From: Melieria omissa
Taxonomy: Eukaryota > Arthropoda > Insecta > Diptera > Ulidiidae
Assembly (NCBI GenBank): GCA_963971225.1
Contig: OZ020267.1
Location: 6,444,851-6,508,850, forward strand
Length of the DNA stretch: 64,000 nucleotides
Direction: 5' to 3'
Part shown: positions 9,822 through 21,149 of the stretch, piece after piece
Position numbering within the stretch: the first letter of the stretch is position 1
Layout: every line of letters begins with the position of its first letter
The notes under the pieces: generated by a model
Database searches by the model: none
Seen by the model: the letters and a program-made list of their open reading frames with translations, nothing else
Told to the model about the DNA's origin: nothing
Made by a program: the position numbers and the translations under genes

Positions 9822-12110
9822 GACATTAACGTATAAGCGCAGCTGATAAATAACAATAAATCAAACGTTTGTACACTAAACAATTTACAATAATTGCGGC
9901 GATATTTGAATAAACCGACACACAAATCGCTCAAAGCAAACGAATGCCAACAACAATTTGTTGCATAATCTGACCGTCAATTTGCTATTAACACAATTAT
10001 TGCAGTGTCATAAATTAAGTTCTAACCACGGCTAATTTGGCGCTGCCGCAATAATTGGGAATACCGACTACCAAACAACAAAAACAACAACAACGGCAGC
10101 AACATTAACATCAAAATGCGGCCCGTATTCGATTAAAACATCACATCCGCTGCCACTTTTCCGCAGTGCAACGACTACAGATCAGCGCTGACTTCCTTCA
10201 GTTGCGGCGATATGTTGTTGTTGTTAGTTGTTGTTGACTGTTAGTTGGTTTTGCTGCTGACCAGCTTTGTTGACTCCTAGTAGTAGTGATGACTGTTTTT
10301 GTTGTTGTTGTCATTGATGTGTTTGTTGTTGTACACCAATTGTGCCAAACTTCTTGGGCGCCATTCGGAAGCGCACAGCAGCCGCGTCGAATCTCACGGA
10401 TCCAGTTTTCCAGTTTCGCCAGCACTTCCGTTCTAACGTTGCACAAGTGGCGGCTGCGCGTGAAAGGCAGTCGACGTCGCGTCGGCAGCACTTATTAAAA
10501 TGCTGGCTGGCAGGTAGGCGCGGAAATGGCTTGACTTGGCTGCCGCAAGTGGCTGCGCACAGGAACTGCACAGGAAATGGCTAAATCACTAAACGGTTTC
10601 GTCTATTAGAAAGGCAGCAATGCGTCGGCCATCGAACGGCAGCTGCGCAGCGCTTTTGATTGAAATGAGTGCGCGCGAACGGAAACAGGAAGCGGCCGAG
10701 TGCGGTGCGCGCAGGTGAGAGCAGAGAGCGGCCAGTGGGCGCCGAATAGCGAATCAGCGGTGCGTGCGTGATTTCGGTGCAACACTGGATCGTAGCGCCG
10801 CCTTCACACTGTGCAACAGAGGAAAATATTAAAAAAAAATAAAAAAAATATTAAAATAAAATTAAAAAAAATATAAAATAAATGCGTGGGCGCAATTTTG
10901 TTTGTCAAGCCGAGTTGAAATGTGAAAAAGCCGCCGGCGCTGAAGCAACAACAACAAAACACACATTGAAACTCAACAAAAACAAAAAGCCCACAGAACA
11001 GGACGACACAAAAGTTGCGTGCAACGCGAGACCTATTTCCACCGCGTCGCGTCCTTCGCCGCCAATGCCCTTTTGGCATGGCAGCGATTGTGTGTGCGAC
11101 GCTAAGCCGACTTAGCGCCCCAGTCGCGGCCCCGCCCCACTACGCCTCATTCCGCCGCTGTCATTACGCAGCGACACGAAGCCGCAACGTGGCGCAAAGT
11201 GCGTTCGCTCGGTCGCTCATTTCGCACAAAAAATTCCGCCGTTGGCAAAATTTTATTAAAAAGTCACACGCACACACATGCAACACACTCTCACACACAC
11301 ACACACACAGTTAGGCTTTATCGTTCATAATTCCGCTTTAGCTGCATTTCTTTTATTTTGTCACTTTTTGCCAACGCATTAAAATTATATATTTTCCCCC
11401 CTTTCGACTGCTCGCCGTAGCACTTTTTGTATGAAAAAAAAATTATAGAAAAATGTAGAAAAATAAAAAATGAAAATGAAAAATTTTGCAACAAAAAAAC
11501 AAAAACAAAAGTAGAAATCTATGCAACGCGTATTTGTGCGTTGATATATTATTATTTTTTCTGTTGTTATGGTGCTGGAGGCGATGGTTTGTTGTTATTG
11601 TTGTTGTTGTTGCTTTTTTGTCTTATACCCGTTGAGCCGTTTGCTTTTGTTTCACTTGCGGCGACTGAGCGTGATAAGCGCTTTTAATACCACAAAACTT
11701 TACAACAACAACAATAATCACACTGCTTCGCGAATTGATTATAAGCGGCAAATGTGCGTGTGTTTGTATGTGTGTTTGTGGGTGCAATGGTACGCAAAAA
11801 ACAAAAACCAAAAACAATGCAAAGAAAACGCTTATTAATAGCAATCATGTGTCATCAGTCTTTTCTCTCGTTTTGGATTTTTTATTTGTATTTTTTCTTT
11901 TGTATTATAATCGCAAAATTATTACGCTGCCATTGTTAATACCGACATTTTCGTGCCAAATTGTCAATTCGGATTTATTTTTAATGTGATGAATTGCGTG
12001 CTGATCCATTTACAAACACACGAGCGTCACTAAGTTGCTCACTCATTGTTTTTGTTGTTGGGAGCAACGGCGGCAGCGCATGTCAACAGTACGCTTCTTT
12101 TGTTTAACTC
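9540..12110. other. Unique GC-richer island 2
   Basis: Holds a GT microsatellite at about 9790-9817, CAACAA/TTGTTG triplets near 10080, 10210, 10300 and 11600, an A-rich tract at 10828-10880, and CA repeats near 11290. The most CpG-rich stretch is 10340-11220. At 10665-10714 an ATG-initiated 16-codon frame ends at a consensus splice donor, CAG|GTGAGA; it is treated as a finding, not a gene. Other frames here are triplet-repeat shadows. Confidence 0.45.
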
Positions 12111-12618
12111 TACTCATCTTTAATGGTGTTTAGAATATTTAAGATTTTTTTTGTTACAAAGTCCTTACCCTCGTTTTCAGGTCCTTTTTGATCCAAAGTA
12201 TTTCAAACTGAGATACTTTTATCTTAAAATATAACACTGTGCAACAGTACCTTTGGCCTATCCAAAAGATGGTATTAGCATGAAAATAAAACTATAAACT
12301 CATTTATAGTAACCTGGCATACTCAGTTTTTCATTTTCTGATCCAATGTCCTTTTAAAAGAACTTTAAAATTTTAAGGACATGCGCATTTCAACGATTTT
12401 TTTTAGATTTTCCGTTGTGCAATGATGCCGACATGGGTGTCAAATAAAAGAGGAAACTTGACGCTTTTTAACTACATTTTCTTTTTTGAACCTTCAGGAG
12501 AAAAATATGTCACTAAGGTCCCTTTCAAATATGTATTCTTCAATATCCTTGAAGTTTTTTAATGAATCCTTTTGAAAATAATATAAGTTTTGGATCTCAG
12601 TCTGTAGCTCAACATAGC
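12111..12618. other. Unassigned AT-rich spacer
   Basis: No open frame, tandem repeat or element end was found before the TTAA at 12619. Confidence 0.35.
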
Positions 12619-13357
12619 TTAAGGGGAGGTTCTTTCAAATTTTTTTGAAAAAATCGTGTTTTTTTTTCACATAAAATGAAAGCTGTATGTCCGTAGAATA
12701 TGTGTACGAAAGGATTTTTCGATACGATCGCCTTGTCCGCACACGAGTTTGTTTCTTCTACAGTGTTTTCCCCAGTTTTTGCCCGGAGCTGCTATCTTTC
12801 AACACGTTTTTCTCGAAACCACGTTTTCCATCTGAATTTCAAGGATATCTCTTGATCTATTGTTCTAATTTCCTTAATCTAAAGCATGTTTGAAAGGTGA
12901 TCATTTTCTGTATGGCTTATACCTAAAACGAGCATAAGTTACTAATAAATTGTTATTTATAATTAAGGTTTAATAACCAAAAAAGTAGCAAAAAAAAATT
13001 TTTTTTTTCGAGCGTTCACATTTCAGTCAATTTTTGGTCGAAAATCATTATAGTTAGGTATAAGCCATAGAAAATTTCATCTACTTTCATTTAAAAAAAA
13101 CCTTTTTCATTTCAGATTACTACAAGAGGCTGTAGGCTTGAAATTCGGAGACTAGATTTTTTAGGCAGTGATCGACGAAAGCCGCCATTGTTCAGCCGCC
13201 ATTTTGAATTTTGTTACAAAAAAGATATCATATTATTGTATAATAAAATACCCATTCAACCGTCAAAACCGGATGTTTCTATGTTTTTTCATCATGCCAC
13301 AAATCATTTCCAAACTTCGGCCTTTTTTTGGCCAAATTTGAAAGAACCTCCCTTTAA
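12619..13357. mobile_element. Kolobok-like TTAA MITE (family 2)
   Basis: TTAA sits at 12619-12622 and 13354-13357. Immediately inside are inverted ends, GGGGAGGTTCTTTCAAATTT and AGGGAGGTTCTTTCAAATTT, 19 of 20 matching. TTAA duplication with a purine-rich GGG terminus fits Kolobok better than piggyBac. A further inverted pair lies inside, ATGGCTTATACCTAA near 12914 against its complement near 13056, so the element can fold back. GCCGCCATT words near 13180-13200 recall the interior of the 19281-19983 element. There is no transposase. Confidence 0.85.
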
Positions 13358-13805
13358 CATTTTTTCTTCTATCTTTGAACTTTTGAACTCGTTGTTGTTC
13401 CGATCTTTGAAAATATTTTTATATTATACATATCTATCGGCATGGCGGATTTCTACCAACTAATTTCTACTAACTACCAAATTCGATATCTATTCTTCCA
13501 ACGTTTTAGCAAAATCAAGCCATCTAGGCTGGGTCTTTTCCGACCTCCGTTCTGCGAGGAACATGAACAGAAATCTAAGGAATCATCTCTTTTCTAATCT
13601 TAAGTACCTTACCCTACCGGCTCTTTCTTACTTACATCTTTTATTAGTCACACTTAAAACAGCAGTTTCAAGACGCCAATATATACGAGCATACTATGGG
13701 CCAAGGAATACCCCTGCAATATCACCAGACAAATCAATCCAACACTAAACAGAAGACTATCTACGCAGCTACTAAACCCAAACCGAAACTCGAAGAGCAC
13801 AACGC
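13358..13805. other. Unassigned spacer
   Basis: No recognisable coding or repeat content between two MITEs. Confidence 0.35.
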
Positions 13806-13808
13806 TTA

Positions 13809-14262
13809 GCCTAGGCGTATACGGACACGCAGGCCGCACACGCAGTACAGCTCAGCGTAGCTCAATTTTTTGTAAATAATGCAGTACCATATGACAGCGT
13901 ATACAGCGACATAGTCGCGTGCGGCGGAGAGACGTGCCTGCGCACAACTGCGTCGCGTTGTAGTTGAAATACAGTTTCCTACGCGCAGCCGACACGTTCT
14001 CTTGCAAAAATTGAAGAATAAATTGAAAAAGTGCGTAGACAGCCCATATTACACTCATATTATTTTATATAGATTATATTTCAAAGTCTGATTCAGACAA
14101 ATAACTCATATTACTGGGTTTATGAAATGAATACGGAACACGTGTGCTGGTTTTCCGAGATTCGTATACGCTGTTCAAACATTTGCTGCGTAACACAATT
14201 TAATTTGCGTTGCGCTGCCCTGTGCTGTGTTGCGCGGCCTGCGTCTCCGTATACGCCTAGGC
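13809..14262. mobile_element. PIF/Harbinger-like MITE with TTA duplication
   Basis: This 454-bp element is flanked by TTA at 13806-13808 and 14263-14265. Both ends begin GCCTAGGCGTATACGG, and the inverted match runs 29 bp with one mismatch, then continues imperfectly (ACACGCAGTACAGC against ACACAGCACAGGGC). A 3-bp TWA duplication is typical of PIF/Harbinger. The interior is non-coding, GC-rich at the ends and AT-rich in the middle. Confidence 0.8.
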
Positions 14263-14265
14263 TTA

Positions 14266-14979
14266 CAGTTGCTTACTAACCATATTGGAGTTCCTACGCT
14301 TCAATTTATAGAGCGGTTTATACTATAAACCGTGTGGTCCACAGTGCTGTGAAAAAAGAAACCGCAAAATCGTGTCACAATAAGCCCTCCCTGTGTGCTT
14401 GCATAGAGTTTAAAAAGAAGGCTTACATTACAGGCCAACCTAATGTTCCAACCTAACCAACGACTCGGAACTAGAGAACAGGGTAGGCTGTGGTGTTTTT
14501 TGTAAAAGGTTGTGAATTAGCTATAAGATCAGCACGTCTACTCGATCACTGTAGCGTCTTTAAAGAGAAAACTAAGGAGAAACTGCTGTCAGCCGAACGG
14601 TTAAGCGACTAAGATTCAATACTGAGTCATTAATACCCCTGACATTTGTATTTTGTCAGATACTCAGGTGACCACTAAGTCATACACGGTATACACCTCT
14701 GCGAAACTGGTTGAAAGGTGTTGTTCACCTGGAAAATTTTACAAGAACATCACCAACAATTGTAAATCTAATGAGCTGAACAAAAATAATACTATAGTGA
14801 AAGTACCTCCCCTCTTAAGTACATACCCTACTTTAGTAATGAAGTAGACTCTGTCATCTTGGGACACCTTTCCTGGTTGACCTGTCCCACCTGTCAGCCA
14901 TGGACATTCACGGTTTCGCTCATTTCTTAAATAAATCTCAATGTATTGCCTCTTTAATCTTGGGAGATGTGTAGTTCCA
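14266..14979. other. Unassigned spacer with a perfect short palindrome
   Basis: A perfect inverted repeat, CGGTTTATA-C-TATAAACCG, lies at 14314-14332. CCTAA-type words occur near 14435-14460. No gene is recognised. Confidence 0.4.
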
Positions 14980-15062
14980 GAGTTCTTCCCTATTCTTGTG
15001 CTAACACAGCGGGTCACTACTGGCCTATGTGAGCATCATTAGCTGCCCTAACCTAACCTTAT
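14980..15062 (+). mobile_element. LINE-like 3' tail ending in (CCTAA)n
   Basis: GCGGGTCACTACTGGCCTAT ... AGCTGCCCTAACCTAACC fits the same tail layout seen at 3872(-), 23819(-), 39517 and 45718(-). Sequence upstream to about 14836 may belong to the same insertion, but no protein domain is readable. Confidence 0.4.
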
Positions 15063-15949
15063 CCGCTAACCTTAGCTGGTTGTAACTATATTTAAAAAGT
15101 TAGCAATGTTCGCCGCATAGATTAACATTAGTATTCTAGGGTGTTTGGAAGATTGGAAGACAGCATACGGTGGGAGGGAAATGATACCCACAACGAAGCT
15201 ATCTGGTATGGATCTAAAGAAGATTTAACCTCTTGCCTGTCCTTTGCTCAAAATTACGTTCGCTGTTCTTTGGGGTCAGGATAACCCCAACCAAACGGTT
15301 ATATAATTTACTGACAAAACATGAAGAAATGTTACACATAAATCATAAAAAAAAGAGGAAAGCCCCGAAAAGTGTTTTTCTCGATTTGTTATTGGGTTGT
15401 AAGTGGGATTAATACTAATAACACAAGTAGACGAGCGCATTTGCCTGGGGCAAATAGACCCAAGGGACAGGCAGAAGGCTGGAAGTTCTTAATAACTTCG
15501 AAATATGAACTTTTCAAAAAGAGTTCAACCAATTCGATCCCAAAGTTACCTGAGAGCAGCCAATTACTGTCAATAATTAAAGTAGATTCCAACAGGTTAA
15601 GAACGAGACTCAGCAGCACAGCAATGGACGCAGTGTTTCGGACAAAATTTCATACCTTCATACCCAATATAACTAGCTGCCCGATATCAGCTTGCAGCAT
15701 AATCTTTTCTCAAGCGCCTCTGTGGCCTTTGCAAGTTATTCATTAGATCTGTCCAACTTTAACTTTTTATCATCTAAGATACGACTTCCCTATTCGTTCT
15801 CAATCTATCTCAGAAAATATTTTCCATAGATTCATTAAATAATTCCTAACCATAAATCTCTTTGTATAATAAAAAAACGTAGACGCATAGAGACAGGAAT
15901 TGGCCTCGGTTCTCTCTAATAAATCGCATTTTTGATATTAATCCATAAG
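15063..15949. other. Unassigned AT-rich spacer
   Basis: A 124-codon plus-strand frame at 15372-15746 and a 76-codon minus-strand frame overlap each other. Neither shows a domain, a splice context or biased codon use. I see no repeat structure. Confidence 0.35.
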
Positions 15950-17510
15950 CCTCGGAAAATGTCAGCAAATAAACAAAAATTATTTATGTCAAGTTTGCAT
16001 TTTATTTGAACGCCTTGACTTTCATCTTTCAGAGAATGGAAAATGCCACACCAATGCATTTTTACGCTGCGCTGCCTCGAGGCATTTCACGCAAAATTAA
16101 AACATCTTCAAGAACTTTCATTTTCCTTCGGCCACAAATGCAATGCGACCAATGACTCAATGGCCGCCTTGCGCCCCCGGCCCTGTCTCGCTGGCTGACT
16201 GACTGGCGATATGGCCGAGGTTATTATTTTTTGATAATCAATTTTGCTGCGGCCATTTCCTCGCCACACCCGTCGACGACGCACTTCGGTGCTAAATTTA
16301 CATTTTTATTGTTGTACAAGGCGGCCCAAGTGTTTACAGCGCGTTCGCCGGTTTTGTGTGAGCGCGCAGTCTTGACGCCGCGGCGCTGCAATTGTGCCTT
16401 CTTGCACTCAATTTTTTATTATTAATATGTTTTTGTTATTCATTTAGCGTGCACAGAATATTTGTGCGGTCCCGGACCCAACTCGACTTTTATATTTTGT
16501 TTCGCTCGTCTTGTTTTTAAGACAAATAAATGTGAGTGCCTGCTGCTTTCTTCAATCAATCGGACAGTCAGGCAGACAGACAGACAACCGGAGCAGGCCG
16601 TCAATTTCGACTCACAGCGCCCCTCCTCCCAGCCGACAATTCGCGCATCGAATGAATTGCAATGAATTTATTTTATTTTCCAACGCCTCTGCCGCCCGGC
16701 ACCGTTGCAGCCGCCACTGCAGCAACTGCAGCAGTCAAGGCCTCACAAAATCAGTCGAGGAACTTTAGCGAATTTTCAACCGCAAGTGCCCCCAACGCAC
16801 GCCGCGCAATCCACTACGCGTTGGGGCAGTCTCGGGCCGCACATCTTCATTGTCAGTTGTTTACATTCAGATAATTCGTCGAGTTCAGCCCGCTACGCAG
16901 TTCACAAGTACGCGGACTTGGTTTGATGTTGTTGTTGTTGTCGCATTGCGATTTTAGCGCTTTTATTCGTCTTCGCTCGCCAGCGCACTTTCGTTTTTGT
17001 GTTTTTGTTGTGTTGTGCTGCGTTGTGTTCCTTGCTCGACTCATTTTTTACAGTTCGAAAAGTTGAAGGCATTTCGAGTTTGTTTACCTTCGCAGCGATG
17101 GGCTTTACACATTATTCGTCACACTTTGTTAATGCGTTCGTCAGGCGAAATTGTTTACTTTCCGTCGTGCCGTCTGTACGGACAGACGGCCGTATTTGTT
17201 TTTGCGTTCGATTGATTTGCAGCGAAATCTTGACAGACGCTTAAAACGCTCACAACACGGCTACACGATAACGCTGTGCAAATGGTAGGAAGCGAGAGAC
17301 GAAGGGCACGAATGTGTTGCAAAGACAGGCAAGATTTATTCCAAAAACAATTTCTGCACATTTCGAAATTTCGAGTCAATGTCAGGGAAGTTCAGTTTTT
17401 ACGATTGAAGCTCCAAATGTCGTCTAAGAGCTCTTGAAATTAGGTTTAGAAGTCGTTTTAGGTTTTAGAAGTCGTTTCTGATGAGAACACCACCAGGGAG
17501 CGATAACTAG
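15950..17510. other. Unique GC-richer island 3
   Basis: Contains GCC/GCG-rich segments at 16160-16400, mixed CAG/CAA triplets at 16690-16740, TTG runs at 16930 and the palindrome CCGTCTGTACGGACAGACGG near 17169-17188. Overlapping frames in all phases carry no domains. Likely non-coding single-copy DNA. Confidence 0.45.
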
Positions 17511-17569
17511 GACATCAAGAACAACTAGGATAAGTGAAACAACATGCTTCGTGTTCTACAAGTTGAGAA

Positions 17570-18177
17570 CTTTCCTTTCCTTTCCTTTCCTTTCCTTTCC
17601 TTTCCTTTCCTTTCCTTTCCTTCCTTTCCTTTCCTTTCCTTTCCTTCCTTTCCTTTCCTTTCCTTTCCTTTCCTTTCCTTCCTTTCCTTTCCTTTCCTTT
17701 CCTTTCCTTTCCTTTCCTTTCCTTTCCTTTCCTTTTCCTTTCCTTTCCTTTCCTTTCCTTTCCTTCCTTCCTTTCCTTTCCTTTCCTTTCCTTCCTTTCC
17801 TTTCCTTTCCTTTCCTTTCCTTTCCTTTCCTTTCCTTTCCTTTCCTTCTTCCTTTCCTTTCCTTTCCTTTCCTTTCCTTTCCTTTCCTTTCCCTTGCCCT
17901 TGCCTTGCCCTTTCCCTTTCCCTTTCCCTTTCCCTTTCCCTTTCCCTTTCACTTTCACTTTCACTTTCCCTTTCCCTTTCCCTTTCCCTTTCCCTTTCCC
18001 TTTCCCTTTCCCTTTCCTTTCCCTTTCCCTTTTCCCTTTCCCTTTCCCCTTTCCCTTTCCCTTTCCCTTTCCCTTTCCCTTTCCCTTTCCCTTTCCCTTC
18101 CCCTTTCCCTTTCCCTTTCCCTTTCCCTTTCCCCTTCCCTTTCCCGTTCCCTTTCCCTTTCCCTTTCCTTTCCTTTC
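17570..18177. repeat. 608-bp polypyrimidine array, (TTTCC)n then (TTTCCC)n
   Basis: The plus strand is almost pure pyrimidine. A (TTTCC)n block with unit slippage runs to about 17890, then a (TTTCCC)n block with a short CACTTT patch near 17950-17970. Open frames on both strands (FPFP.../LSLS... and KGKG...) exist only because the repeat has no stop codon. A mirror-like homopurine/homopyrimidine tract this long is a known substrate for triplex (H-DNA) formation. Confidence 0.95.
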
Positions 18178-18179
18178 GA

Positions 18180-20490
18180 ACAAACTAGATCGAGGAGATC
18201 AAGCTTTTGGTATGATAAGTCTAGGTCAGGTATGGATGATGATGGTCTTCCAGATCAAAAAAATTAAGTTGTAGCGTTCAAATTGAGCAGGCCCGATCAA
18301 GGAGATCAATTCAAAATACCAGATCGGAAAAATCAGACCCGGTCGAGGGGATCAAGTTGAGGAACCCAGGCCAATCTGAATTGGCAAAATAAAGTTGAAA
18401 TGTTCAGATTGAGCACATCAAGTCAAGGAGATCAAGTTGAGGAGTCCAGATGGAAAAGTTTTACTTGAGTAGGTTAGTACGAAGAAATCTAGTTGAAGCG
18501 TTCATATTGGTCAAGGACATCAGGTTGGGGAGACAAGGTGATCAAGGTCAAGGTGATTAGTTAAAGAGTCCAAGATCAAATTGTGAAAAACAGATAGAGC
18601 AGATAAGGTCAAGATAAGGATATCAAGTAAAGAATATCAAGTAAGGAAGTCCAGATAAAGCAGATCAAAAGTAGAGTAGATCAAGTTGAGGTTACCAAGT
18701 CGGAAAGATCGGGTTGATCAGACCTGGCTATGAAAGTTAAGGAGTTCAATTTCAGGTTACATAGTCTAAACAATCCACTGAAAGCGTTTATATTCTGTAA
18801 ATCAGGTCAAGGAGATCAAGTTGGGGAGACCATGTCAAGGTGATTTAGTTAAAGAGTCCAAGTGGACAAGATCAAGTTGAGAAAGACAGATAGACCAGAT
18901 CAGGTCGAGATAAGGATAGCAAGTAATGAATATCAGGTTAGAAAGTCCAGATAGAGCAGGTCAAAAGTAGAGAAGATCAAGTTGAGGTTACCAAGTCAGA
19001 AAGATCGCGTGGATCAGACCTGGCTATGAAGGTTTTGGAGTTCAAGTTGAAGTTACTAAGTCTTAACAATCCACTGAAAGCATTTCTATTCAGTAAATCA
19101 GGTCAAGGAGATCAAGTTGGGGAGACCATGTCAAGGTGATTTAGTCGAAGAGTCTAGATTGAGGATACAAAGTGGAAAGGATCAAGTTAACAAAGCCAGA
19201 TAGAGCAGATCAGCCCGAGATCATGTTTAGGAGTCCAGGTTGCGGATACCTGGTTGAGAAAATCAGAAAGATCAAGTTAAGGGGCCCGAACACTGTAAAC
19301 TGCGATTTTTCATATGTTTTTTATTTTATTTATTAAAAAAAAACGGACGTTCCGATTTACATGAAACTTTACACATATGTTAATAAATGTTTAGATTATC
19401 GAATTTTTTTTTTGGCGGCCATGTTTGTATTCTGTAGCTGATCCAAAATGTCGTCTTTTTAAAATGACCCTTGTCGCGTTGACAGCAAATCAGCATAACG
19501 GAGCCTCCTAGAGCAAAAAACAAAAAAGATTCTTGAAATATACATTACTGGCTACTGTTTGACGTAGGGGATTTTAAAAATATTGATTAGAAAAAAAATG
19601 GCGGCTGTTTGAAGAAAAAGTTGTTTTTTTCGCGTAAAATTTTGCACTAAATTATTTATAAAAAAAAAAGTTTGGCATATATCGAAAAACGGCTACGTCG
19701 AGCAGAAGCGACACTATTCCCGAATAGAATGCAATTTGAATCAGGTCGATCGGATAAAAACTTTTTCAGTTATGCTGTCAACGCGGTCAAAAAACATGGT
19801 TTCGAGATAATCGCGTTTTAAGTTTTGAAAGGGGCAAATCGAATTAAAAAAGGTAGTAAAAAAGGTAATCTAAACATTTATTAACATATGTGTAAAGTTT
19901 CATGTAAATCGGAACGTCCGTTTTTTTTTAATAAATAAAATAAAAAACATATGAAAAATCGCAGTTTACAGTGTTCGGCCCCCTTAAGGAGCCCAGGTTG
20001 AGGATACCAGATTGGCAAAATTAAGTGGAACGTTCACATTGAGCAGACCAAGTCAAGGATATTAAGTTGAGGAGTTTGAATTGAGTAGGTTAGTACAAAA
20101 AAATCAAGTTGAAGCATTCTCATTGAGTGAACCAGGTTGAGAAGATAAGGTTTAGGAGTCCAAGTTGAGGTTACTTAGTCTAAAAAATCCACTGAGAGCG
20201 TTCAAATTTATTATATTAGATCAAAGAGGTCAAGTTGGGAGATCATGTAAAGGATATTTAGTTGATGAATCCAAGTTGAAGATACAAAGTAAAGAAGATC
20301 AAGTTAAGGAAGATAGATAGAGCAGATCAGGTGAAATAAAGATACCAAGACAAAAAGATCAAGTTAGGAAGTTCATATGGATCTGATCAAAAGTAAAAGA
20401 GATCATGTTGAGGTCTGCAAATCGGGAAAATCTACGAATATTAAATTGGGAGTATCAGATGGGAGAAGTCGAGACTGAGCAGACCAAGTC
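18180..20490. repeat. Degenerate GATCAAG-rich array with ~296-bp higher-order unit
   Basis: Short words such as GATCAAGTTGAGG, GAGTCCAG and AGATCAGGTCAAGG recur throughout. A higher-order unit starts with TCAAGGAGATCAAGTTGGGG at about 18511, 18807 and 19103, a 296-bp period. The array is interrupted by a 703-bp MITE at 19281-19983 and resumes in more diverged form to about 20490. No reading frame spans a unit. Confidence 0.85.
19281..19983. mobile_element. Kolobok-like TTAA MITE (family 3) with 120-bp inverted ends
   Basis: TTAA lies at 19277-19280 and 19984-19987. Inverted ends of about 120 bp (19281-19400 and 19864-19983) match almost perfectly. They begin GGGG(C/G)CCGAACACTGTAAA and include the 9-A run. 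A second inverted pair (CGCGTTGACAGCA near 19477 and TGCTGTCAACGCG near 19773) lies inside, so nearly the whole element folds back. The host array supplies the empty site: GATCAAG-TTAA-GGAGCCC flanks the element and similar unbroken words occur nearby. No transposase is encoded. Confidence 0.9.
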
Positions 20491-21149
20491 AAAGATGCCT
20501 TAATACTTGTAGTGAGTTCGTGTGACTATTTGGAGTTCACGAACTCGAAGTAATGACGCCAAGAAAGAGCTCTGATGTTCGGCTGTTAGCGACTTCCGAT
20601 AACGACTTGTATTGATACGAGTGATGATTGTAGGGTTCCAGCCGGGAGACTTTTTGTGACAATTTTTTACAACAAGTCTTGATGACGCTTAATGGAACAA
20701 AAACTTAGACAAAAATATTTTTTCGGAAAATTCAGTAGAAACCACTACTCAAACCACTTCAATAGTTCAGCCAAGGGTTTAAATACTAAAAGAAACAAAT
20801 TTTTTGTAACAACTTTTTGTTAAACGTTTTCTTAACTGTTTTTCATAAAACTTAAAAGAGGGTTTTTTATTTTACTGCTATTAACTTTTAGTTATTTTTT
20901 GTTCTCAATCAAGTCTCATAAATCAAGCAGGTATGTATATTATTTATAAATTTCCATCAAAATCTTTTCTTTGCAAATTAGTTTTACAACTTTATTATTT
21001 TTAAATAAGTCTACAATATTCAAGTATTCAAGATATTTTCAAATAAATTTAGTGGAAAACCCATTTACTTAATATAATCTCGGGGAAGCACAGTCAACAA
21101 ATGATTTTGTAAACTCTGCAAATACCTGGAAAGCGATAACCAAGTCCAC
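20491..21149. other. Unassigned AT-rich spacer
   Basis: No repeats or coding features are recognised. Confidence 0.35.

Noticed and set aside
17515..18274. Open frames of up to 238 codons on both strands (FPFP/LSLS and KGKG proteins)
   Set aside because: They are translations of a stop-free TTTCC/TTTCCC repeat in every frame; no unique sequence, domain or start context.
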